Shown piece by piece: positions 34,229 to 43,830 of a stretch of DNA of 62,000 nt. A model generated the notes under the pieces. It was not told where the DNA came from. It did not search any database and worked only from the letters and a program-made list of their open reading frames with translations. Location: contig JAQGDQ010000506.1 of NCBI GenBank assembly GCA_030141605.1, forward strand, positions 1 through 62,000, in the 5' to 3' direction. The position numbers and the translations under genes are program-made. This stretch comes from Tubiluchus corallicola (taxonomy: Eukaryota; Priapulida; Priapulimorpha; Priapulimorphida; Tubiluchidae). Position 1 is the first letter of the stretch. Each line of letters opens with the position of its first letter.

Positions 34229-34471
34229 TTATTTGTTTCTAAAAGCCAAAGTTCTCCTACCTTTTTCATGGTCATTGTGGTACTTCTGCGTCCAAGCATC
34301 TAGTAGTAAGTTACTGTATCGTTTTTCTTCAAAATACTTCAAGTACTTGTGAGATGTAGGACTGGGAAAGATTCTTTGGAAACTTCCTCTCCTGGAAAAT
34401 TCGTCTTCAGCTTCTACAAGTTCACGAACATCTGCTGGTGTTAGCTCATCTAGGATGTGAGTTTGTATCTC
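34229..34471 (-). CDS. TTLL4: TTLL4-like tubulin polyglutamylase, last recognisable exon
   Basis: On the minus strand a TTTTTCCAG acceptor opens an 80-codon exon in phase 0 encoding EIQTHILDELTPADVRELVE, AEDEFSRRGSFQRIFPSP, TSHKYLKYFEEKRYSNLLLD and AWTQKYHNDHEKG, then a TAA. This is the conserved region after the catalytic core in TTLL4-type tubulin glutamylases (LTPxDVRxLVExEDEFSRRGxFxRIFPSP). These enzymes add glutamate side chains to tubulin tails on microtubules. A possible donor (G|GTAGGA at about 34261) after HEK would move the end further downstream. The TTLL4 assignment, rather than another family member, is from memory. Confidence 0.8.
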   Translation of the reverse strand, partial: EIQTHILDELTPADVRELVEAEDEFSRRGSFQRIFPSPTSHKYLKYFEEKRYSNLLLDAWTQKYHNDHEKGRRTLAFRNK

Positions 34472-34549
34472 CTGGAAAAATCAAATTCAAGTGCATAACA
34501 AACTGCCAATCGCAAATCTTCGAGGTAAGAAAAGATTAGGTGATATTAA

Positions 34550-34672
34550 CCATCAGCCAGTCAGATTTGGTGTATTAACCATCAGCCAATCAAATGTAGT
34601 TGTTTTAGGCATCAGGCAGTCAGATTTGGTGTATTAACCATCAGCCAATCAGATGTAGTTGTTTTAGGCATA
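34550..34672. repeat. 59-bp tandem repeat, two copies, within the TTLL intron
   Basis: AGTCAGATTTGGTGTATTAA and CATCAGCCAATCA blocks recur with a 59-bp period. Confidence 0.8.
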
Positions 34673-34868
34673 TTCATGTCACATAAGAAAATATTGTTGG
34701 CCCAAGTCATTGACTGTGGTTTTGACACCTCACCATTGATTTGACCTTTGACCTTATATAAGCTGCTATCTAAATACATACTTAGGTCAAACTCGACTCC
34801 TGGACTGAACTCAGTGTGAAAAGACCGCATTAATCAATTAGTTAATCCAGGTAGTTTAGTTGACATAC

Positions 34869-34986
34869 CTCTTCAGATGCAGCCGTCGTGAAATATAACC
34901 GTTTTGCTTTCTCTTCTGCCGAAAGTCCACAGTCCAGAAGTGACTTTGGCAGCATCGGACCTGCTTCTGGGAGACATGAGGAATTG
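34869..34986 (-). CDS. TTLL4: TTLL4-like polyglutamylase, second-last recognised exon
   Basis: 118 bp on the minus strand with acceptor TTTTTATTTAG and donor GAAGAG|GTATGT. It encodes NSSCLPEAGPMLPKSLLDCG and LSAEEKAKRLYFTTAASEE. The LSxEExAKRxYF segment matches the helix that precedes the LTPxDVR region in this family. It starts after one base that completes a codon with the AG of the upstream exon, and ends in phase 0, exactly fitting the next exon. Confidence 0.75.
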
Positions 34987-35474
34987 CTAAATAAAAAAGT
35001 TGTTAAATAACAAAGAACTCTAGCTACTTACTGCATAGAAAATACTTTGGCCTTACAAGCAGGCAAACAAGCACCCAAACGCAACCCATACTCGATCCAC
35101 AAATATCCGATTTCAGTCAGTAAGTTATATTGTAAAGTTGTAAAATTCTTAAAATTTACGTTTCCTACAGGTAAGCATTAAAACTTGAGTGCTTACAGAA
35201 TATGTACCGTCTTGGCTACATTTGTAACTTTGTTAGAAACTTTATAGAAGATTTAACATTAATCTTTCTTCCTTATTAATCTGTTTATTCACAAAGACTG
35301 CTGCCATGATAAGTCTAGAGAATGTAACGCCTCGTGGCTTGCCCGCTAAAAACAGTGAGAGGAAACCTTAGTGAGCACAAACATAAAAATATAAACCATA
35401 AATAACAACACGTCACAGAATATAAGTAAAATTTCTTGCTCCCCAGAAAACAGAAGTCTTTTAAAGTCTTTTAC

Positions 35475-35597
35475 CTTTGGCGAGAACGCAGAGGTTGCGA
35501 TTTTTTGTGGGTTGACCTTACAGGTATTCGAAATCCTGCCATATTGAAAGCGTCCTGAACAATTTGTCCGTTACTCACGTCATCCGCAGGATAGAAA
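35475..35597 (-). CDS. TTLL4: TTLL4-like polyglutamylase, most upstream recognised exon
   Basis: 123 bp on the minus strand with acceptor GTGTTTTTAG and donor CCAAAG|GTAAAA. It encodes FYPADDVSNGQIVQDAFNMA and GFRIPVRSTHKKSQPLRSRQ. The QxVxDxxNxAGFxIP pattern is that of TTLL enzymes just after the catalytic domain. Ending in phase 2, it joins the next exon in frame. No exon of the ATP-grasp catalytic core was found between here and 42 kb on this strand, so the gene is either interrupted by the repeats and palindrome upstream or has a very long intron. Confidence 0.72.
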
Positions 35598-35599
35598 CT

Positions 35600-36230
35600 A
35601 AAAACACAAGTTTCAACTTGAGAGCTTAGCAATCATAGTTGTTTCAGTTATAGTTAAAATAGAATATCAGTTAGAAAAAATATGAGGTTGAGTATGAAAA
35701 CGCACAGTGGGCAAATGATGGTGACCACTAACAGATTTTTTATTGTCTTCAATATGTTATTGTTCGGCCATTTTGATTTTTATTTTATTTATTTTATTCA
35801 CACCCAGTAGTAAAATACAGTGTAAAATAAAAACAGTATAATATAAAACACGTTGGCAGAAAACATACAAATACAATATTTGCAAGAGTGTGGTAAAGAC
35901 ACAAACAGATTAACTGCTTACACATGTCTATTGTGTACATTTTGTGCAGTTACGGATTGGCGAATTTATAACATTTTCTTCAAAAGGTACAAATCACACG
36001 TGTTGATTGTGTTGATGTAACAAAGTTATCCTGGTGCTATGATTTAAACGATAGTAGGCACTAATATGCCATGTCCAATTTCATAAAATTTCGACAAATT
36101 TGAGCGTCTTGGCAATAAGATTCTTTGAATGCCCAAAAAAGTCATTTCTTAACTAAGAAGTTTCGCTGCATAAAAGTAATACTTGACAGATCTCTTCTTT
36201 TATCAGGCTTGAATTAAAATAGGAAGCTGG
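35600..36230. other. AT-rich stretch, nothing recognised
   Basis: No TTLL exon, domain or repeat was identified on either strand. Confidence 0.45.
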
Positions 36231-36235
36231 ATCAT

Positions 36236-36529
<294 letters not shown>

Positions 36530-36964
36530 TACACGTAATTAACAATGACCATATAGAAACTAGGTTAATAGTATTACTAATACACCACAAGTAATTGTCG
36601 AATCTGTCCAGTACATAATCAATCATAAATTCACAATAGAGATGGGCGGGGCAGATCTATCAGCCTGGGGCGTCGTAAAGTGTTGATACGCCTCTGATTA
36701 TTGGGGACATTGAGAAGACCTTTTTGAATGTTGGTCTGCAAGTTGCTGATAGGGTCGTTACTCGTTTCCTCCGGGTAAAAAGTCTGACTTCGTTACAGCA
36801 CCCAATAATAGATGAGTCAAACTTAGCGATTCACCGGAGTTCCGTTTAGTGTTGTTACTAGCCGTTTTAATTATGATTTGCATTTATTGTGTGAATTATG
36901 AAGCAGGCCATGTGTAAAAACCCAAATTCGTTAATCGTAAGGCGAGTCAAGCCACCCCATAGTG

Positions 36965-37380
36965 GTCACTTAAACCTGTGGTCACCTGGCATTCACTGCC
37001 CAGCCATGGCATGGTTTCATCACACATCTCTCTGTGGTCACCTGGCATTCACTGCCCAGCTATGGCGTGCTTTCACCACACATCTCACTGTGGTCACCTG
37101 GCATTCACTGCCCAGCCATGGCGTGCTTTTGCCACACATCTCACTGTGGTCACCTGGCATTCACTGCCTGGCCATGGCGTGGTTTCACTACAATCTCACT
37201 GTGGCCACCCGGCATTCACTGCCCAGCCATGGCGTGCTTTCACCACACATCTCACTGTGGTCACTTGGCATTCACTGCCCAGCCATGGCGTGCTTTTGCC
37301 ACGCACCTCACTGTGGTCACCTGGCATTCATTGCCCAGCCATGGCCTGGTTTCACCACACATCTCACTGTGGTCACCAGT
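36965..37380 (+). repeat. 56-bp minisatellite, ~7 copies
   Basis: The unit contains GTGGTCACCTGGCATTCACT and CCCAGCCATGGCGTGC. The period is 56 bp. It ends directly at the outer edge of the left palindrome arm. Confidence 0.93.
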
Positions 37381-37900
37381 GTGAAAGCGCATGAAAGCGT
37401 GTGAAAGTGCGTGAAAGTGTGTGAAACGAGGTAAAAAGCGCCTCAAACGAAGAAAAAGGGAGAAGTGGAGTTCCCGCCGAGGACTAATTAGTGCTAATTG
37501 GCGCTAATTGGGGAGCCCCTGCCATCCCTCCGCCGCATGCAAACGTCCGTCCCGGGGGTCGGGGACCCCCCCTGCAACCCACCCCTCCGTCGCGTGGAAT
37601 CGTCCACTGCAGGCAATGAGGGAAATCTTTTTCCCGCCACTCGCGCAGTGCCGGCCCTTTTCCGCGACCACTTCTCTCTCTCTCGGGTGCCCTCCCTTTT
37701 CCGCGACCACTTCTCTCGCGGGTTTAGATGTGTGTGTGTGTGTGTGTGTGTGCGTGTGTGTGTGCTTGTGGAGATTTATTTCAAACGCCAAAGTTCGATA
37801 AATGCATTTTCACAAATCTTTTTTATTGATGGATTACAAAAATTTTTTTTACATTTTTTATGCAAAATACATACGTGCTAAAACTAGATTATTATTATTA

Positions 37901-38556
37901 TTATGGTGACATGATAGTTCTACATTTTACGTTTTTTTCGCAAATTACACAAATTATGCAAATTACAGTAAAATACACTAATGACGACGAGCGAGTACAT
38001 GGATTGTCGTCGTCGTCGTCGATGTGATACAGACAAACGTTATTGTTGTTAAAAACGAATTCGTTAAATTTGCGGAAAACGCGAGAGAAATCCTCGACCT
38101 TTGTCCCGCCCATCATTATTATGCTTTCGGTGTGAAAAATGTTCAGAGTAATTTGCTCGCATTTGCAAGTTAGTTTGGGAAATAGTTCCACTTCGTAAAA
38201 CACTTCTCTAAAAGAATGCGTCGAAGGACGAACGAGTTCTTCGTACAGTGCACCCAGTTTCAATCTGCAGTGAATTTTGGCTCTGGCGGTGATGGTGCGA
38301 ATTGCGATCCCGTCGGCGGGCGTCAGTCCGAGACCTTTCGAGAGTTCTTCGATCGCATTGCGTAGTACTTTTTCCTCCGAAAAACCGTTGGCCACCACGG
38401 AGCCGGAGGCAAAAATCATCAGTGTCCCGCCCAGTCGCTTTAGCAGAAGCATTTGCGGTTTTCTTTCGTAGCGTCTTCCGCCCGTTCTCCGCCGGAGTTC
38501 GTTCAGATCGAAGCGCTGCGAGAACGAAGCCGTGGCGACGATGTTGACCGTTTGGA
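37901..38556 (-). CDS. TBP-like (TATA-binding-protein fold) coding, left arm
   Basis: The minus-strand frame contains two TBP half-repeats. The first is QTVNIVATASFSQRFDLNEL to TLMIFASGSVVANGFSEEKV. The second is TITARAKIHCRLKLGALYEE to VFYEVELFPKLT and QITLNIFHTESIIMMGGTKV. The LMIFxSGxVVxxGxxSEE and YExELFPxL...IFxxGxxxxxGxKV patterns are diagnostic of TBP. TBP nucleates transcription by bending promoter DNA. The tail is poor in conserved residues (HIDDDDDNPCTRSSSLV) and in this arm runs on to a stop at about 37901. No ATG lies at the start of the domain; a 98-bp putative intron joins it in frame to the upstream reading at 38655-38903. An acceptor GTGTCAG occurs just before 38556. Confidence 0.75.
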
Positions 38557-38654
38557 CTGACACGTTAGAACGTAGTTGGCAATCGTTTCGGACGCCCGAA
38601 CCGCTCTGCCTCGTCCGTTGCTCTGCCAACGTATGGCGGGCGGCGGGTGCTCAC
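38557..38654 (-). other. Putative 98-bp intron joining the two left-arm readings
   Basis: It starts GTGAGC after CTGGAAA and ends TTCTAACGTGTCAG, with a plausible branch-point TTCTAAC. Removing it joins phase 1 of the upstream reading (VVIRVEDLE) to phase 1 of the TBP-like frame (QTVNIVATAS). In the right arm the donor reads GCGACC and is lost. The alternative is that the two frames are overlapping genes and no intron exists. Confidence 0.45.
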
Positions 38655-38903
38655 TTTCCAGATCCTCTACGCGTATGACCACGCGATTTTTGGGGAGATG
38701 TTTTTTGACGAAATCGTACATCTCTGCTCCCTTGACGTAGGTGATCCTGCCTCTGGTGGTCTGTCGTAGAATGTTTTCCAATTCTGCGTACTCGATCATT
38801 CCCTCCTCCCACGAGATGCCGTGTATGTGTCTGATTAGGTAGTTGTAGGTGGATCGCTTGTGCTGGGGAACGCGATTCCAAACAAGTTTTGGTATTTGAA
38901 ATG
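38655..38903 (-). CDS. Exon-like reading upstream of the TBP domain, left arm and loop
   Basis: It begins after a TTAATTTTCTAG acceptor and encodes FQIPKLVWNRVPQHKRSTYN, YLIRHIHGISWEEGMIEYAE, then RITYVKGAEMYDFVKKHLP and VVIRVEDLE. The HIHGxxWxxGxxxYxxLxxxL...I(T)YVKGxE pattern recalls an uncharacterised protein family I associate with transposon- or virus-derived genes in invertebrates, possibly RNase-H-like; this is a weak, memory-based link. About 150 bp of it (38751-38903) is unique to the loop; the rest is also in the right arm. Upstream exons are missing because the other palindrome arm begins there. Confidence 0.5.
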
Positions 38904-38983
38904 CTAGAAAATTAATAATGAAAATTTAATCAGCTGATACACCTCGTGTGAGGATGGAAGCGATGTTGGAAAATCGTGTGTCA

Positions 38984-39760
38984 GCGGATCACCTACGTCA
39001 AGGGAGCAGAGATGTACGATTTCGTCAAAAAACATCTCCCCAAAAATCGCGTGGTCATACGCGTAGAGGATCTGGAAAGCGACCACCCGCCGCCCGCCAT
39101 ACGTTGGCAGAGCAACGGACGAGGCAGAGCGGTTCGGGCGTCCGAAACGATTGCCAACTATGTTCTAACGTGTCAGTCCAAACGGTCAACATCGTCGCCA
39201 CGGCTTCGTTCTCGCAGCGCTTCGATCTGAACGAACTCCGGCGGAGAACGGGCGGAAGACGCTACGAAAGAAAACCGCAAATGCTTCTGCTAAAGCGACT
39301 GGGCGGGACGCTGATGATTTTTGCCTCCGGCTCCGTGGTGGCCAACGGTTTTTCGGAGGAAAAAGTACTACGCAATGCGATCGAAGAACTCTCGAAAGGT
39401 CTCGGACTGACGCCCGCCGACGGGATCGCAATTCGCACCATCACCGCCAGAGCCAAAATTCGCTGCAGATTGAAACTGGGTGCACTGTACGAAGAACTCG
39501 TTCGTCCTTCGACGCATTCTTTTAGAGAAGTGTTTTACGAAGTGGAACTATTTCCCAAACTAACTTGCAAATGCGAGCAAATTACTCTGAACATTTTTCA
39601 CACCGGAAGCATAATAATGATGGGCGGGACAAAGGTCGAGGATTTCTCTCGCGTTTTCCGCAAATTTAACGAATTCGTTTTTAACAACAATAACGTTTGT
39701 CTGTATCACATCGACGACGACGACGACAATCCATGTACTCGCTCGTCGTCATTAGTGTAG
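38984..39760 (+). CDS. TBP-like coding, right arm (probably a truncated copy)
   Basis: The same two-repeat TBP-like domain as in the left arm, about 169 residues (39173-39680). Residue differences from the left copy are few, for example C for R in NDCQLCSN, R for H in AKIRCRLK, and G for E in HTGSIIMM. Here the frame stays open upstream into QGSRDVRFRQKTSPQ, where the left arm has a stop, but that upstream reading is the shadow of the other frame. The splice donor present in the left arm is mutated and the loop exon is absent, so this copy has no visible way to obtain a start. It ends at TAG after DNPCTRSSSLV; AATAAA follows at 39905. Confidence 0.7.
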   Translation, partial: ADHLRQGSRDVRFRQKTSPQKSRGHTRRGSGKRPPAARHTLAEQRTRQSGSGVRNDCQLCSNVSVQTVNIVATASFSQRFDLNELRRRTGGRRYERKPQMLLLKRLGGTLMIFASGSVVANGFSEEKVLRNAIEELSKGLGLTPADGIAIRTITARAKIRCRLKLGALYEELVRPSTHSFREVFYEVELFPKLTCKCEQITLNIFHTGSIIMMGGTKVEDFSRVFRKFNEFVFNNNNVCLYHIDDDDDNPCTRSSSLV

Positions 39761-39962
39761 TTTTACTGTAATTTGCATAATTTGTGTAATTTGCGAAAAA
39801 AACGTAAAATGTAGAACTATCATGTCACCATAATAATAATAATCTAGTTTTAGCACGTATGTATTTTGCATAAAAAATGTAAAAAAAATTTTTTGTAATC
39901 CATCAATAAAAAAGATTTGTGAAAATGCATTTATCGAACTTTGGCGTTTGAAATAAATCTCC

Positions 39963-39963
<1 letters not shown>

Positions 39964-40005
<42 letters not shown>
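39964..40005 (+). repeat. (CA)n microsatellite in right arm
   Basis: About 20 CA units. The mirrored (TG)n at 37729-37765 is slightly shorter and interrupted, the main length difference between the arms. Confidence 0.93.
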
Positions 40006-40006
<1 letters not shown>

Positions 40007-40375
40007 CTAAACCCGCGAGAGAAGTGGTCGCGGAAAAGGGAGGGCACCCGAGAGAGAGAAGTGGTCGCGGAAAAGGGCCGGCACTGCGCGAGTGGGGGGG
40101 GGAAGATTTCCCTCATTGCCTGCAATGGACGATTCCACGCGACGGAGGGGTGGGTTGCAGGGGGGGTCCCCGACCCCCGGGACGGACGTTTGCATGCGGC
40201 GGAGGGGTGGCAGGGGCTCCCCAATTAGCGCCAATTAGCACTAATTAGTCCTCGGCGGGAACTCCACTTCTCCCTTTTTCTTCGTTTGAGGCGCTTTTTA
40301 CCACGTTTCACACACTTTCACACACTTTCGTGCACTTTCACACACTTTCACGTGCTTTCACACACTTTCACATGC

Positions 40376-40720
40376 TTTCGCGCGGTTTTGCGCGGTTTAA
40401 AATGGGGTGTCAAAAAAGAAGCCATCCAGGGGTCAATGAACTTTGGTCACGTGACCTAGAGTTCAAGGTCATTCGATCCAAATGAAGCCATGCGGGTGGG
40501 AAAAACTGCAAAATTTTTACCTCGTTTCACACGCCTTTTCTTCGTTTTTCTTTGTTTTTCGCGCTTTTTCGTCGATTTCGGTCACGTGCGCACTTTCACA
40601 CGGGTTTTCACACTTTTTTAGGGGTTTTCGCGGATTTTCGCACTTTTTTAGGGGTGTTTTTCCCCACCCCCCCGGGCAGCCAAAGGGGGGGGGGGTGGGG
40701 AAATCGGCCAGAGGCAAAAC
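40376..40720 (+). other. Right outer flank of palindrome, TTTCGC/TTTCACAC-rich with G-runs
   Basis: Repeated GTTTTCGCGG and CACTTTTTTAGGGG blocks resemble the arm tails. They are followed by CCCCACCCCCCCGGGC and a run of nine or more G's. No mirrored counterpart occurs on the left. Short open frames here have no family resemblance. Confidence 0.5.
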
Positions 40721-41019
40721 ATCTATACTACTTGGGTGAAATGCAGAAGCTTGTTATGGCTTGCTATTTTGAGACATAGACACATATATAAATAATACTT
40801 ACAAATTATATTTTTGAGAAAACAGTCATTTTCTACTGTTCTAAGTCTTTAGTACTGTGACGCATATCTAAAGTTGTCTTAGTTTCACCAGCTTTGAAAA
40901 CTGATCAAACTAAAAAAAGCCTCTTATTTGTTAAACTTAGCAGAGCAATTTTTCTGGTAAAAATGTTTTCTTGGAAAAATTTTTCCTGTTAAACGATTGT
41001 CAACCGAAGCTGTCCAAAT

Positions 41020-41330
41020 GTTCTTGTGTGCCGCATTCATTGTGTCCAAATGTCCATTGCATTAAAATGTCCTTCTGTCCAAATGTCCTAAGTGTCAAAA
41101 TGTCCCATGTGTCCAAATATCCAAATGCTCTTGTGTCGAAATGTATTATGTTTAAATTTTAAACATGTCTAAATCGCCTTGTGTCCACATGACTTATGTG
41201 ACCAAATGTCTTGTGTCGAAAAGACACAGGTGTCGAAATAGCCTTGTGTCCAACGTCCCTTGTCTCCAAGTGACCTATGTGTCCCAATGTATTGGGGCGA
41301 ATTGTCCTGTGACGAAATATCTGGTTTGAA
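41020..41330 (+). repeat. Degenerate TGTGTCCAAATGTCC repeats
   Basis: About 20 irregular copies of a 12-18-bp TGTCCAAATGTC-like unit with decay toward the right. Confidence 0.75.
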
Positions 41331-41969
41331 ATGCTTAAATATATACAGTTCGGTATGGTGTTACCGACGATAGTTAGCTGTTTAGTGGTGCTTCATAAGT
41401 TACAAGACCTTTGCTATCTTTACATTCTGCATATATCTTGTACTGTGCAAGATGTTAAATACAGAATCAAAGCCATTTCAGTCACCTCCACATTCGGTAT
41501 GTTGAGGGTCAAGCTGAGATGCGCCCCAATTCTAGTACAAAAATGATATTTTGTCAAACAAAAGCTTGGCTGTAATGTCTAAGAAGATCCTTCATCACTG
41601 GAAAATTTAGAAAAAAATGTAAATCATACAAGCTAGACGGAGACAAACAACAAAAACAAAACAAAAAAGTAACTTAAAACTCACGTTGAACTTACATTTG
41701 ACTCTTTTTTGTTGGACTCGTTTTTTGTATTTTCTTGCCAATGTGATGCTACTAAACATAGCTTTTGGCAAGCAACTTAATTTAAATCCTGGTAGCCATT
41801 ATATAAGCTACATCAGTTCTTATATCAAAGCTGTTTGTGCTAAATATTTTTCGTTTCCACCATGTCAACTATTTACTTCATTCGCTTCTTTCAGTTTGCT
41901 TCTCAACCTTTGAGGTTCGTTAAGTCGCTATTCTAGCTCAAAGAAATACATTCTGTTTAGGCTTCACAG

Positions 41970-42144
41970 GTGATTAGCCATCCTGATTATAGATCAGGCA
42001 CATCGGAGTATGACATTGCTCTCTTAAGACTTGAGTATCCCGTTGATTTGAAAGACTCTAGAGTTGATACAGTAAAGTTACCCACTGGAGATTATCTTTA
42101 TGAGTGGCAAGATGCTCGTGTAACGGGATTTGGAAAAATGCAAA
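41970..42144 (+). CDS. Serine protease 1, exon with catalytic Asp
   Basis: 175 bp, acceptor GGCTTCACAG (phase 0) and donor CAAA|GTAAGT (phase 1). It encodes VISHPDYRSGTSEYDIALLR, LEYPVDLKDSRVD and DARVTGFGKMQ. HPxY...DIALL(R)L is the chymotrypsin-family motif with the catalytic aspartate (Asp102). GFG stands where most relatives have GWG. Exon phases equal those of the second protease. The upstream exons (IVGG start and catalytic His) were not found between 31.4 and 42 kb. Confidence 0.85.
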
Positions 42145-42399
42145 GTAAGTAGAAATAATATAGTAAAATATAAGCACATTTCTAAAAACAATTACGAAGT
42201 GGTAATTAATAAGTCTTAGCATGAGATCTTCTTAAATCTGTAATATCGAAACAATTTTATTTGTAATTTGTAATTTATTATCACTTCAGCATGTATTTTA
42301 CATTACAATTTGCATTATTATCTTTAGCTATTATGCCCTATAACTAGAAAATGAAATATAGTTACAATAATTGTAACAGAACTACATTCGTAAACTATA

Positions 42400-42714
42400 G
42401 CATAATAATATAATATAATATACTATAATATAGTGTAATGTGATGTGATGTGATGTGATGTGATGTGATGTGATGTGATGTGATGTGATGTAATGTAATG
42501 TAATGTAATGTAATGTAATGTAATGTAATGTAATGTAATGTAATGTAATATAATATAATATAACATAATATAATATAATATAATATAATATAATATAATA
42601 TAATATAATATAATATAATATAATATAATATAATATAATATAATATAATATAATATAATATAATATAATATAATATAATATAATATAATATAATATAATA
42701 TAATATAATATAAT
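42400..42714. repeat. Pentanucleotide array stepping (GTGAT)n > (GTAAT)n > (ATAAT)n
   Basis: Three blocks in series, each unit differing from the next by one substitution, 315 bp in all. It lies in the protease 1 intron. Tyr/Ile/Leu/His-rich antisense readings are artefacts. Confidence 0.95.
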
Positions 42715-43091
42715 AACAACGAAAGACCAACGAAAGATTGGATAGCTACCATTTAGGTTAGTATTAATCTAGTATTAATTTATGTACTGTGTACAGTACT
42801 TATACTGTTAGTCATAAAGCTATTGATAATACAAAGCAAGAGAAGGATAAGAGTAGGCAATTAAATAGCGAAAAATACGTCCGGGCTCAATAGATTGTAG
42901 TCATAATATACTAACTTAATTAATGACGTCAAAATTAATTTTACCCCATTACAACCACAATAGAATTTGCCAAAACCTTGCAGTATGTTGAAGGATATAC
43001 TGTCAGTGCTCAGTTTTTTGATGTTATTCTGGCCTTTTGATAACGTAATAAAAGGTCCGCTAACCGAACGCTTTTATTTTATTTTTTTAAG

Positions 43092-43204
43092 GTGGGAATG
43101 TAGCAGATGTTCTTCAGACAGTTGTTGTGAAAGTAGTGCCCAATGGTGAGCATTCAATGTGGATCTTAGCTGGAAACTTGGTAGACAAGACAGGATCATG
43201 CTCT
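43092..43204 (+). CDS. Serine protease 1, exon before the active-site Ser (shortened)
   Basis: 113 bp, acceptor TTTTTTTAAG (phase 1) and donor TGCTCT|GTTAGT (phase 0). It encodes SGNVADVLQTVVVKVVPNGE, HSMWILAGNLVDKTGSCS. Compared with the paralogous exon at 50704 it lacks about 13 residues around Cys168, and Cys182 is replaced in MWILAG (MICAG in the other), so both halves of that disulfide are gone. The residue at position 189, which sets primary specificity, reads Gly (TGSCS) rather than trypsin's Asp. A GTGAGC inside the exon at 43147 is an alternative donor but would break the phase to the next exon. Confidence 0.72.
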
Positions 43205-43424
43205 GTTAGTAAACATTCTTTATATCATTGTCATTTATTCAGAAAGTTTTTTTTCCATTAAATCAAAATCATTTTTGCTGTCTCAGCTTCATAAATAAGT
43301 TGCACTGTCCCAGCCAGCACACAATATTGTCATCATATGATCACGACCTCGAAAAAATATGTTCCGAAAATATTTTTACCATGTTAATACAGAATTGCAT
43401 ATTTTTGTTGTCGTCCCATATTAG

Positions 43425-43830
43425 TAGAACATTGGGTCCCGTAACGGGCGTTTAACCATACCCAACTCGCGATTTTTTCGAAATTTCACCAAACAGCTAG
43501 TGGCGCCTAATGGGACTCTCGAAAAGAGATATATAGCTCTTTAGATAGACGAAGAACAGGGCTACACGATGATATGGTCTATATGTTAGTGCAGGTCCAC
43601 CAAAAGGAGTAGCGACGAGTTAATTAGATGTTCTATTTTTGGCAATTTTCGCTTGGAAAACTGCTGACGCAAAGCCATTGTTTTGACGTCATCCATTATA
43701 CTCTGCTTATAACTTTAATTCAGTAAAAGCTGCTGCTGGCTTTGCGTTGTAAATGAGGACTATGTAGGATGTTCGCGCATTTTTGATTATAAGTTTATTT
43801 ATAAGCAAATTTTTTTGCGGGGTCTTTGCT
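43425..43830 (+). mobile_element. Dispersed element alpha, copy 3
   Basis: Contains CGATTTTTTCGAAATTTC, GGCGCCTAATGGGACTCTCG, GATATATAGCTCTTTAGA and AGCCATTGTTTTGACGTC, ending beyond TTAATTCAGTAAAAGCTGCT. Intronic in protease 1. Confidence 0.75.

Larger units (their letters stand above)
37379..40375. repeat. Near-perfect palindrome: two ~1.37-kb inverted arms, ~233-bp loop
   Basis: The left arm (about 37379-38750) and right arm (about 38984-40375) are reverse complements with only scattered differences, mostly in the CA/TG run and a handful of substitutions. The loop is 38751-38983. Each arm contains, from inside outwards: TBP-like coding, an AATAAA-containing tail, a (CA)n run, a CGCGACCACTTCTCTC duplication, a GC-rich block with GGGGGTCCCC-type text, and a TTTCACACACTTTCAC-type tail. 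The GC content is clearly higher than in the surrounding DNA. Outer ends are approximate because both end in low-complexity sequence. Confidence 0.9.

Noticed and set aside
35270-35345. Extra minus-strand TTLL exon (reading GKPRGVTFSRLIMAAVFVNK)
   Set aside because: Its phase does not fit the neighbouring exons, which already join perfectly without it, and no donor was seen.
38277-38547. Open frames antisense to the TBP-like frame in both arms
   Set aside because: Shadows of a GC-rich coding strand; no family resemblance, and the TBP motifs explain the region.
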